Shown one piece after another: positions 17,329 to 24,422 of a DNA stretch of 64,000 nt. The translations under genes were made by a program, and so were the position numbers. Position 1 is the stretch's first letter; each line of letters starts with the position of its first letter. Where the stretch lies: NCBI RefSeq assembly GCF_902832845.1, contig NZ_CADFDB010000007.1:310001-374000 (forward strand), read 5' to 3'. The DNA comes from Burkholderia metallica. Its GTDB lineage: Bacteria > Pseudomonadota > Gammaproteobacteria > Burkholderiales > Burkholderiaceae. Below the pieces are notes generated by a model. It did not search any database and had not been told where the DNA came from. It was given only the letters and a program-made list of their open reading frames with translations.

Positions 17329-19014
17329 ATGAAATCCAGACTCGACAGATGGATGATGCTGCTCGCCATCGCGGCGGCAGGCACGGCACAGGCACAAACG
17401 CGCGTCGGGGGTAACCCGCTCGACTCCCTGCCGCAGATCAACGCGCCGAAGACCGGCCCGAGCGTGACCGTCCAGGTCGCACCGCAAGCGCCGCAATTGC
17501 AGGAGTTGCTGTCGCGCCACCTGACACCGACGACGTTCCAGGTCGAAGGCGTGAAGTCGGTGCCGTTCGAAGAGATCTCGCGTCGCTTCACGCCCCTCGT
17601 CGGCAAGGACATCACGATCGGCGACCTGATCGAAACCGCCAACGGCGTGACGAAGCTGTACCAGGATCGCGGCTACGCGCTGTCGTTCGCGTTCGTTCCC
17701 GCGCAGACGTTCGAGAACGGCGTCGTGCGCATCACGGTCGTCGAAGGCTACGTGTCGGACGTCAAGGTCACCGGCAAGCCCGGTGCGATGGAACCGAAGA
17801 TTCGTGCGATCGCCGCGCATATCACCGCCGATCGGCCGCTGCGCCGCGCGACGTTCGAGCGTTACGTGAACACGTTCGGCCTGTTGCCCGGCCTCACGGT
17901 AAAGGCGAACGTACCGCCGCCGCAAACCACCGACGGCGCCACGACGCTCGAACTCGCGGTCGACCGCAAGCCGTTCAACGTCAGCACCGGCATCGACTTC
18001 AACCACCCGGGCGTCCAGGGCCTCATCACCGCGACCGAAAACGGCCTCACGTCGTTCGGCGAGCAACTGAGCATTTCCGCGCTGGCGCCGCCGGGGCGCG
18101 ACAAGCAGACCTATTTCGCCTTCAGCGGCGCGGTACCGGTGGGCAGCAGCGGCCTGATCACGCGCCTCGATGCAAGCACCTATCGCGGCAAGCCGACCGA
18201 CAATCCGGGGCTGCCGTCGTCCGTCGAGCGTACCGTCAAGAACGAGAAGCTCGGTCTTTCGGCATCCTATCCGTTGCTGCTGAACAACCAGCGCAGTCTG
18301 CTCGGCACCGTGTCCGGTTATGCGTCGCACAATGAAGACCGCTACCAGAGCAAGATCAACGGCAACAGCGTCGATATCCGCTCGCAGGTGCGCGTGCTGC
18401 AAATGCAGCTCGACTACACGGGCGTTTCGGCAAAGCAGGTGCAAAAGCTGAGTGTCAACGTCGCGAAAGGCTTCAACATTCTCGGCGCGTCGAAATCGCA
18501 GGACACCACGGTCAGCGGAAACACGACGTCGGCAGACAGCCCTATTTCGCTGACCTTCGTCCGCACCGGCGCGACTTTCACGCAAACCAACGAATGGCCG
18601 TTCCGGATCGGCACGTCGGTCTCGCTGACCGGGCAATACAGCCCCGATTCGCTGCCGACGTCCGAGCAGATCTCGTTCGGCTCGACCCGCTACGCGCTCG
18701 GCTACCAGCCCGGCGAAACGTCGGGCGACTCGGGATGGGGAATGTCGCTGGAGGTCAACCGCGGCTTCACTCCGGGCTGGACGTATCTGAAATCCGTCAC
18801 ACCGTACCTCGCATACGACATGGCGCGCGTGTACCTGCACGCGGGCACGCCGTCGCCGAGCCGCCTGTCGTCGGTCGGCATCGGCGTGCGGTTCACGGAC
18901 AGCCGCTACTACAGTCTCGACCTGAACGTTGCGAAACCAGTTGGCGACGCACCCGTCGAAAGCGCGTCGCGCAGCCCGCGCATCAACGCCGCATTCTCAT
19001 ATCAGCTCAACTGA
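17329..19014 (+). CDS. TpsB/FhaC-family outer-membrane transporter (ShlB/HecB type)
   Basis: 561 residues. A signal peptide ends AQAQT, a proline-containing linker follows, then a POTRA domain (FQVEGVKSVPFEEISRRFTPLVGKDITIGDLIETANGVTKLYQDRGY ... VVRITVVEGYVSDVKV). The C-terminal 16-strand-type beta barrel ends with an aromatic-poor strand (AFSYQLN). TpsB proteins export large TpsA exoproteins across the outer membrane. No TpsA with a haemagglutinin-like TPS domain is in the window; instead the gene lies 144 nt behind two repeat lipoproteins on the same strand. It is probably co-expressed with them from the sigma-54 promoter, which makes them candidate partners, though neither has a TPS signal. 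Confidence 0.88.
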   Translation: MKSRLDRWMMLLAIAAAGTAQAQTRVGGNPLDSLPQINAPKTGPSVTVQVAPQAPQLQELLSRHLTPTTFQVEGVKSVPFEEISRRFTPLVGKDITIGDLIETANGVTKLYQDRGYALSFAFVPAQTFENGVVRITVVEGYVSDVKVTGKPGAMEPKIRAIAAHITADRPLRRATFERYVNTFGLLPGLTVKANVPPPQTTDGATTLELAVDRKPFNVSTGIDFNHPGVQGLITATENGLTSFGEQLSISALAPPGRDKQTYFAFSGAVPVGSSGLITRLDASTYRGKPTDNPGLPSSVERTVKNEKLGLSASYPLLLNNQRSLLGTVSGYASHNEDRYQSKINGNSVDIRSQVRVLQMQLDYTGVSAKQVQKLSVNVAKGFNILGASKSQDTTVSGNTTSADSPISLTFVRTGATFTQTNEWPFRIGTSVSLTGQYSPDSLPTSEQISFGSTRYALGYQPGETSGDSGWGMSLEVNRGFTPGWTYLKSVTPYLAYDMARVYLHAGTPSPSRLSSVGIGVRFTDSRYYSLDLNVAKPVGDAPVESASRSPRINAAFSYQLN

Positions 19015-19023
19015 TCGGTCGGC

Positions 19024-19050
19024 AAACAGCCCGCGCTACGCGGGCTGTTT
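19024..19050 (+). terminator. Terminator after the TpsB gene
   Basis: A 12-bp perfect stem (AAACAGCCCGCG / CGCGGGCTGTTT) with a 3-nt loop lies 10 nt after the stop codon. The stem itself ends in TTT; the symmetrical AAA/TTT ends allow some activity in both directions. Confidence 0.7.
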
Positions 19051-19180
19051 CGATTAGAGTCCCCTCTATCAAACTTGGCGCACGGTTTCACGTATTCTGA
19101 CGAAGCTCGCAACATGGCCGCCCCATGCAGGCGGTCGTGCGGGCGAATCGAACACGACATGCAAAACAAGGAGGATGACA

Positions 19181-19642
19181 ATGATTCAACTGACCCGCCC
19201 GTTGCGTGCAATGGCCATCGCCGGCGCACTGCTCGCCTGCGCAGCACCCACGTTCGCACAAGCCGACAGCCCGATCGGCATGTGGCAGACGATCGACGAC
19301 AACACGCATCAGCCGAAGGCACTCGTGCAGATCGCCGAGGACGGTGACGGTTCGCTGACGGGCAAGGTCGTCAAGGGTCTCGGCGCGAACGATACGCCCG
19401 ATCGCCGCTGCACCGCCTGCACCGACGAGCGCAAGGATCAGCTCATCAAGGGCATGACGATCATCAAGGCAATGAAGAAGGACGGCGACCACTGGGACGG
19501 CGGCAACATTCTCGACCCGGAGAACGGCAAGGTCTACAAGTGCAAGATGACGCTTGAAGACGGCGGCCAGAAACTCGTGGTGCGCGGTTACATCGGCGTG
19601 TCGCTGCTCGGTCGTTCGCAGACCTGGGTTCGCCAGCAATAA
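19181..19642 (+). CDS. DUF2147 secreted protein
   Basis: 153 residues with a signal peptide (ALLACAAPTFAQA) and the DUF2147 fold: SPIGMWQTIDDNTHQPKALVQI, a CTAC pair, and NILDPENGKVYKCKMTLEDGGQKLVVRGYIGVSLLGRSQTW. These lipocalin-like periplasmic proteins are common in proteobacteria and of unknown function. The start at 19181 is chosen because AAGGAGG lies 6 nt upstream; the ATG at 19175 touches the ribosome-binding site. A single-gene unit. Confidence 0.88.
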   Translation: MIQLTRPLRAMAIAGALLACAAPTFAQADSPIGMWQTIDDNTHQPKALVQIAEDGDGSLTGKVVKGLGANDTPDRRCTACTDERKDQLIKGMTIIKAMKKDGDHWDGGNILDPENGKVYKCKMTLEDGGQKLVVRGYIGVSLLGRSQTWVRQQ

Positions 19643-19675
19643 TGCAGCGCGCGCTCGAACGCGCGGCTCAATGAA

Positions 19676-19713
19676 AAAATCGGCCTGCGACGAAAGTCGT
19701 CAGGCCGATTTTG
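19676..19713. terminator. Bidirectional terminator
   Basis: The hairpin AAAATCGGCCTG...CAGGCCGATTTT has a GAAA-capped apex. A-rich and T-rich flanks on the two sides let it serve both the DUF2147 gene (plus) and the DUF4096 gene (minus), which converge here. Confidence 0.8.
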
Positions 19714-19746
19714 TTTGGGTGCGTGCCCAGTTGAAACCGGCGGAGG

Positions 19747-20157
19747 TCACGCTGCGTGCTTCAGCGAGTCCGACGTATAGCCATCCGGCGCGCGATACGC
19801 GGGCGCCGCATTGCTGCGCGCTTCGGCTGCCTTCGATTGCGTGTGCTTGCGCATCCGCGCGGACAATCCGTTGCACAAGTTCACGCCTGCGTCGCCATAG
19901 AGTTCACGCATGACGCTCAGCAACGTGCCGGTTTCGTGCCAGACCTTGAAGCGCCGGTGGCAGGTTTGGTATGAAGGGTAACGGCGCGGCATGGCCGACC
20001 ACGTTGCGCCACTGTAGATCACCCAAAGCACGCCGTTCAGGACGGCACGCGTATTGGCCAACGGCCGGCCGCGCAACTCGGTGCGCGGCTGCATTTCGGG
20101 CAGCAGCGGCGCGACGCAGTGCCATTCGTGGTCAGTCAGATCGCGATACGGTGTCAT
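19747..20157 (-). CDS. Orphan DUF4096 (IS5/IS402 transposase N-terminal domain) protein
   Basis: 136 residues. The DUF4096 domain found at the start of IS5-type transposases is complete: DLTDHEWHCVAPLLPE, GRPLANTRAVLNGVLWVIYSGATWSAMPRRYPSYQTCHRRFKVW. The DDE catalytic domain is absent, and the C-terminal 50 residues are unrelated to transposases. No terminal inverted repeats or target duplication are visible, so this looks like a stand-alone domesticated DNA-binding protein. A paralogue with the same layout is at 47373-47774. The start is 20157 (GGAG 6 nt upstream); 20163 is also possible. Confidence 0.75.
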   Translation of the reverse strand: MTPYRDLTDHEWHCVAPLLPEMQPRTELRGRPLANTRAVLNGVLWVIYSGATWSAMPRRYPSYQTCHRRFKVWHETGTLLSVMRELYGDAGVNLCNGLSARMRKHTQSKAAEARSNAAPAYRAPDGYTSDSLKHAA

Positions 20158-20258
20158 GGACATCTCCAGCCTTAGTAACCATGACACAACGATATCGGCT
20201 CACCTCCATGGTGAATATAAGACAAATCCGAAATTACCCCGAGATCAACCCGATTTAA

Positions 20259-20292
20259 CCGGAATTGACGTTTGATTCCCGTCAATTGCCGG
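20259..20292 (-). terminator. Terminator-like hairpin after zapE
   Basis: The interrupted inverted repeat CCGGAATTGACG / CGTCAATTGCCGG lies just past the zapE stop. On the minus strand it is followed by TTAAAT, a weak T-run, so termination is likely but not certain. Confidence 0.45.
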
Positions 20293-20301
20293 CAGTCGGA
20301 C

Positions 20302-21399
20302 TCAGGTCAGCGACGTATCGACGATGCGGCGCGGCGTTTCGATATATTCCTTCGACTGCATCTCGACGATTCGCGAGACCGTCCGCGCAAACTCGTTGGC
20401 CATCGGGCCTTCGACGTACAACTGTTCCGCCGGCACCGCCGCGGACATCAGCAGCTTGACCTTGTGGTCGTACAGCACGTCGATGAGCCACGTGAAGCGG
20501 CGCGCTTCGGACGCCATCCGCGGAGACATCTGCGGCACCTCGGACAGCACGATCGCATGGAAGCGGCTCGCCAGTTCGAGATAGTCGTTCTGCGAGCGCG
20601 GGCCGCCGCACAGCGTCGCGAAGTCGAACCAGACGACGCCGTCCGCCTTGCGCAGCGCCTTCAGCTCGCGCTTCTCGATGTGCAGGAGCGGGCTCTCGTC
20701 GGGCACCGCCGCGAGCTTGCCGAAAGCATGGCGCAATTCGCGATCGGCATCCGCGCCGAGCGGCGTGTGATACATCTTCACCTGCGCAAGCGTGCGCTGC
20801 CGATAGTCGACGCCCGCGTCGACGTTCAGCACGTCGAGCTTCTCCTTGATCAGCGCGATCGCCGGCAGCATGCGGTCGCGATGCAGGCCGTCCGGATACA
20901 GGTCGTCGGGATCGTAGTTGGACGTCATCACGAACTGCACGCCGTTGTTGAACAGGCGGTCGAGCAGACGATACAGGATCATCGCATCGGCAATGTCCGA
21001 CACGTGAAACTCGTCGAAGCAGATCAGCCGGTAGCGCTTCGCGATGCGCCGGGCGAGTTCGTCGAGCGGATCGGCCTGCCCTTTCAGTTCCTCGAGTTCG
21101 CGATGCACTTCGCGCATGAACTCGTGGAAATGCAGGCGTGTCTTGCGCTGCACGGGCACGACCGCGTAGAAGCTGTCCATCAGGAAGCTCTTGCCGCGAC
21201 CGACGCCGCCCCACATGTAGACGCCGCGCGGGAGGTCGGGATGATTGATGAGCTTCTTGAATGCGTTCGAGCGGCGCGCCTTGTACTCGACCCACTCGTC
21301 GAAACATTGCTGCAGACGGTCGACGGCCGCGCGCTGCGCCGGATCGGACTGATAGCCGCGCGTGGTCAGTTCGCGCGTGTAGTATTCGGTGACGTTCAT
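20302..21399 (-). CDS. zapE: Cell-division ATPase ZapE (AFG1-like)
   Basis: 365 residues, the usual length. Walker A is WGGVGRGKSFLMD, Walker B RLICFDEFHVSD, and downstream AFG1-family blocks include FVMTSNYDPDDLYPDGLHRDRMLPAI and FTWLIDVLYDHKVKLLMSAAVPAEQLY. ZapE is a cytoplasmic P-loop ATPase that modulates the FtsZ ring; AFG1 homologues act in mitochondrial protein quality control. The start is 21399 (MNVTEYYTREL). It lies behind the lpdA terminator but in the same direction. Confidence 0.95.
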   Translation of the reverse strand: MNVTEYYTRELTTRGYQSDPAQRAAVDRLQQCFDEWVEYKARRSNAFKKLINHPDLPRGVYMWGGVGRGKSFLMDSFYAVVPVQRKTRLHFHEFMREVHRELEELKGQADPLDELARRIAKRYRLICFDEFHVSDIADAMILYRLLDRLFNNGVQFVMTSNYDPDDLYPDGLHRDRMLPAIALIKEKLDVLNVDAGVDYRQRTLAQVKMYHTPLGADADRELRHAFGKLAAVPDESPLLHIEKRELKALRKADGVVWFDFATLCGGPRSQNDYLELASRFHAIVLSEVPQMSPRMASEARRFTWLIDVLYDHKVKLLMSAAVPAEQLYVEGPMANEFARTVSRIVEMQSKEYIETPRRIVDTSLT

Positions 21400-21411
21400 C
21401 GGGCAAACCGG

Positions 21412-21448
21412 AAAAAACGAAGGCGGACGGGAAACCCCGCCCGCCTTC
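21412..21448 (-). terminator. Rho-independent terminator of the odhAB-lpdA operon
   Basis: Minus-strand hairpin GAAGGCGGGCGGGG...CCCGTCCGCCTTC followed by GTTTTTTCC. It sits between the lpdA stop and the zapE start. Confidence 0.85.
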
Positions 21449-21497
21449 GTCATGAGACGGCTGCGCCGGCCGAGAGCAGGCCGGCGCTATGTCGCGC

Positions 21498-22928
21498 TCA
21501 GCTGTTCAGCGAGCGCTTGTCGACGGCGAGCGCCGCTTCGCGCATCACTTCCGACATCGACGGGTGCGGATGGCAGATGCGAGCGATGTCTTCCGACGCC
21601 GCCTTGAATTCCATCGCCACCACGGCTTCCGCAATCAGGTCCGACGCATTCGCCGCGATCACGTGCACGCCGAGCAGTTCGTCGGTCTTCGCATCCGCGA
21701 TCATCTTCACGAAGCCGTCCGGCGCGTTCATGCCGAGCGCACGGCCGTTGATCGAGAACGGGAACTTGCCCGACTTGATCTCGCGGCCTTCCGCCTTCAG
21801 TTGCTGCTCCGTCTTGCCGACCCATGCAATTTCCGGGTACGTGTAGATCACCCACGGAATGCAGTTGTAGTCGATGTGCGGCTTCTGGCCGTCGATCACT
21901 TCCGCGACCAGCACGCCTTCATCTTCCGCCTTGTGCGCGAGCATCGGGCCGCGCACCACGTCGCCGATCGCGTACACGTTCGGCACGGCCGTGCGGCAGT
22001 GGTCGTCCACGTCGATGAAGCCGCGTTCGTTCGCCTTCAGGCCGATCGCCTCGAGGCCGAGGTTGTCGGTGTTCGGCACGCGGCCGACCGACACGATCAG
22101 GCGGTCGGCGTCGAGCGTCTGCGCGTTGCCGTCCTTGTCCGTGTAGGCGATCGACACGCCGTTCGCGGTCGTCTTCACGTCGCCGATCTTCACGCCGAGA
22201 TGGATGTCGAGGCCCTGCTTCTTGAACAGCTTGGCCGCTTCCTTCGCAAGCGCTTCGTCGGCCGCGCCGAGGAACGCCGGCAGCGCTTCGAGCACCGTCA
22301 CTTCGGCACCCAGGCGGCGCCACACCGAGCCGAGCTCGAGGCCAATCACGCCTGCGCCGATCACGGCGAGCTTCTTCGGCACTGCGTCGAACGTCAGCGC
22401 ACCTTCGTTGTCCGACACGATCTTGTTGTCGACCGGAATGCCCGGCAGGTGACGCGCCTTCGAACCCGTCGCGATGATCACGTTCTTCGCGGTGACGACT
22501 TCGGTTTCGCCTTCGCCGCTCACTTCAATCTGCACGCCGGCGTCGGTCTTGCCGGTGAACTTGCCGTGGCCCTTCAGCCAGGTGATCTTGTTCTTCTTGA
22601 AGAGGAACTCGATCCCGCTCGTCATCTTCTCGACGATCGCGTCCTTGCGGCCGAGCATCTTCGCGACGTCGATCTTCACGCCGTCGACCGTGATGCCGTG
22701 GTCGGCCAGGTGATGCGACGTGTTCTCGAACTCTTCCGACGACGCGAGCAGCGCCTTCGACGGGATGCAGCCGACGTTCAGGCAGGTACCGCCGAGCTTC
22801 AGCGCGCCGGCCGGGTTCTTCCACTTCTCGATACAGGCAACGGTCTTGCCCAGCTGCGCGGCGCGAATCGCGGCGATGTAGCCGCCGGGGCCGGCGCCGA
22901 TCACGACGACGTCAAATTCCTTGGACAT
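21498..22928 (-). CDS. lpdA: Dihydrolipoyl dehydrogenase (E3)
   Basis: 476 residues. The FAD-binding [17 protein letters not shown] is at the N-terminus, the redox-active pair Cys49/Cys54 in [16 protein letters not shown], an NAD-binding [22 protein letters not shown], and the C-terminal catalytic His-Glu region near [18 protein letters not shown]. It reoxidises the lipoyl group of E2 in the 2-oxoglutarate dehydrogenase complex and passes electrons to NAD+. It is third in the odhA-odhB-lpdA operon, 81 nt after odhB. Confidence 0.97.
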   Translation of the reverse strand: MSKEFDVVVIGAGPGGYIAAIRAAQLGKTVACIEKWKNPAGALKLGGTCLNVGCIPSKALLASSEEFENTSHHLADHGITVDGVKIDVAKMLGRKDAIVEKMTSGIEFLFKKNKITWLKGHGKFTGKTDAGVQIEVSGEGETEVVTAKNVIIATGSKARHLPGIPVDNKIVSDNEGALTFDAVPKKLAVIGAGVIGLELGSVWRRLGAEVTVLEALPAFLGAADEALAKEAAKLFKKQGLDIHLGVKIGDVKTTANGVSIAYTDKDGNAQTLDADRLIVSVGRVPNTDNLGLEAIGLKANERGFIDVDDHCRTAVPNVYAIGDVVRGPMLAHKAEDEGVLVAEVIDGQKPHIDYNCIPWVIYTYPEIAWVGKTEQQLKAEGREIKSGKFPFSINGRALGMNAPDGFVKMIADAKTDELLGVHVIAANASDLIAEAVVAMEFKAASEDIARICHPHPSMSEVMREAALAVDKRSLNS

Positions 22929-23009
22929 GGCAATCCTTTCTACTTGTGCGCCCGCACGTCCGCGCGCGAGCGCGAACGTGCGGAGCGGGTCAATGCGGTG
23001 AGACTCGGC

Positions 23010-24287
23010 TTACAGGTCGAGCAGCAGGCGTGCCGGATCTTCCAGCGCATCCTTCATCGCGACGAGCGACAGCACGGCTTCGCGACCGTCGATGATCCGG
23101 TGGTCGTACGACAGCGCGAGGTAGTTGATCGGACGGATCACGATCTGGCCGTTTTCGACGACCGGACGCTCCTTCGTCGCGTGCACGCCGAGGATGGCCG
23201 ACTGCGGCGGGTTGATGATCGGGGTCGACAGCATCGAGCCGAACACACCGCCGTTCGAGATCGAGAACGTACCGCCCGTCATTTCCTCGATCGACAGCTT
23301 GCCGTCCTTCGCCTTCTGGCCGAACTCGGCGATCTTCTTTTCGATCTCCGCGAGGCTCAGTTGATCCGCGTTGCGCAGGATCGGCACGACGAGGCCGCGC
23401 GGCGAGCCGACGGCGATACCGATGTCGAAGTAACCGTGGTAGACGATGTCGTTACCGTCGATCGACGCGTTCACGAGCGGGAACTTCTTCAGCGCGTGCA
23501 CGGCCGCCTTCACGAAGAACGACATGAAGCCGAGCTTCACGCCGTGTTCCTTCTCGAACTTGTCCTTGTACTTGTTACGCAGCTCCATGACCGGGGCCAT
23601 GTTCACTTCGTTGAACGTGGTCAGGATCGCGTTGGTCTGCTGCGACTCGAGCAGACGCTCGGCAATACGCGCACGCAGGCGCGACATCGGCACGCGTTGT
23701 TCCGGACGGTCGTTCAGCCAGGTCGCAGCCGATGCCGGCACCTTCACTTCCGGCAGCGACGGCTTCGCAGCGGCCGCCTTGGCCGGTGCGGCAGCCGGAG
23801 CGGCCTTCGGTGCGCTGCCTGCTGCCAGCGCGTCGCCCTTCGTGACGCGGCCGTCGCGGCCCGAACCTGCGACGTCGCCTGCCGACAGGCCCTTCTCGGC
23901 GAGCAGCTTCGATGCTGCCGGCGATGCGGCGGCCGAGCTCGATGCGGTTGCGGCGGCCGGCTGTGCTGCCGGTGCGGCTGCAGCAGGTGCTGCCGCCGGC
24001 TTCACTTCGGCGGCGCCTGCCGCTGCTTCGGCGGCCCCTGCCTTCGCTTCGGTGTCGATCGTCGCGATGATCTGGTCGGCGACCACGGTGTCACCGTCGT
24101 TCTGCAGCACTTGCGCGAGCACGCCCGCGGCGGGTGCCGGCACTTCGAGCACGACCTTGTCGGTCTCGAGTTCGATCAGGATTTCGTCTTGAGCAACTGC
24201 TTCGCCCGGCTTCTTCTTCCACTGCAGCATGGTCGCTTCCGAAACCGACTCCGAAAGCTGGGGGACTTTGACTTCTACGATAGCCAT
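23010..24287 (-). CDS. odhB: 2-Oxoglutarate dehydrogenase E2 (dihydrolipoyl succinyltransferase)
   Basis: 425 residues. The N-terminal lipoyl domain carries the lipoylated Lys44 in [11 protein letters not shown], followed by an Ala/Pro-rich linker, a peripheral subunit-binding domain ([22 protein letters not shown]) and a C-terminal acyltransferase domain with catalytic His in [12 protein letters not shown]. It transfers succinyl groups to CoA in the TCA cycle. The start is 24287 ([11 protein letters not shown]) after AGGAAA; the longer ORF upstream has no conserved sequence. Confidence 0.97.
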   Translation of the reverse strand: MAIVEVKVPQLSESVSEATMLQWKKKPGEAVAQDEILIELETDKVVLEVPAPAAGVLAQVLQNDGDTVVADQIIATIDTEAKAGAAEAAAGAAEVKPAAAPAAAAPAAQPAAATASSSAAASPAASKLLAEKGLSAGDVAGSGRDGRVTKGDALAAGSAPKAAPAAAPAKAAAAKPSLPEVKVPASAATWLNDRPEQRVPMSRLRARIAERLLESQQTNAILTTFNEVNMAPVMELRNKYKDKFEKEHGVKLGFMSFFVKAAVHALKKFPLVNASIDGNDIVYHGYFDIGIAVGSPRGLVVPILRNADQLSLAEIEKKIAEFGQKAKDGKLSIEEMTGGTFSISNGGVFGSMLSTPIINPPQSAILGVHATKERPVVENGQIVIRPINYLALSYDHRIIDGREAVLSLVAMKDALEDPARLLLDL

Positions 24288-24422
24288 GTGATTTTCCTGG
24301 ATGCTTAATCTGGGTAATGACGAGGTTCGTGCGATTCCTTCGGCCGGTACGGCGCGCGACGCGCCCGGCGGGCCAAAAGAGACGGGAAAGCGCATCGCGC
24401 CTTCCCGTTTCGCTTCCGTCGG

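Noticed and set aside
19747-20157. A complete insertion sequence around the DUF4096 genes
   Set aside because: No terminal inverted repeats, catalytic domain or target duplication at either copy.
21489-24308. A 939-codon plus-strand ORF opposite lpdA-odhB
   Set aside because: It mirrors conserved lpdA and odhB on the minus strand, is His/Arg-rich as expected of high-GC antisense frames, and has no protein family features.
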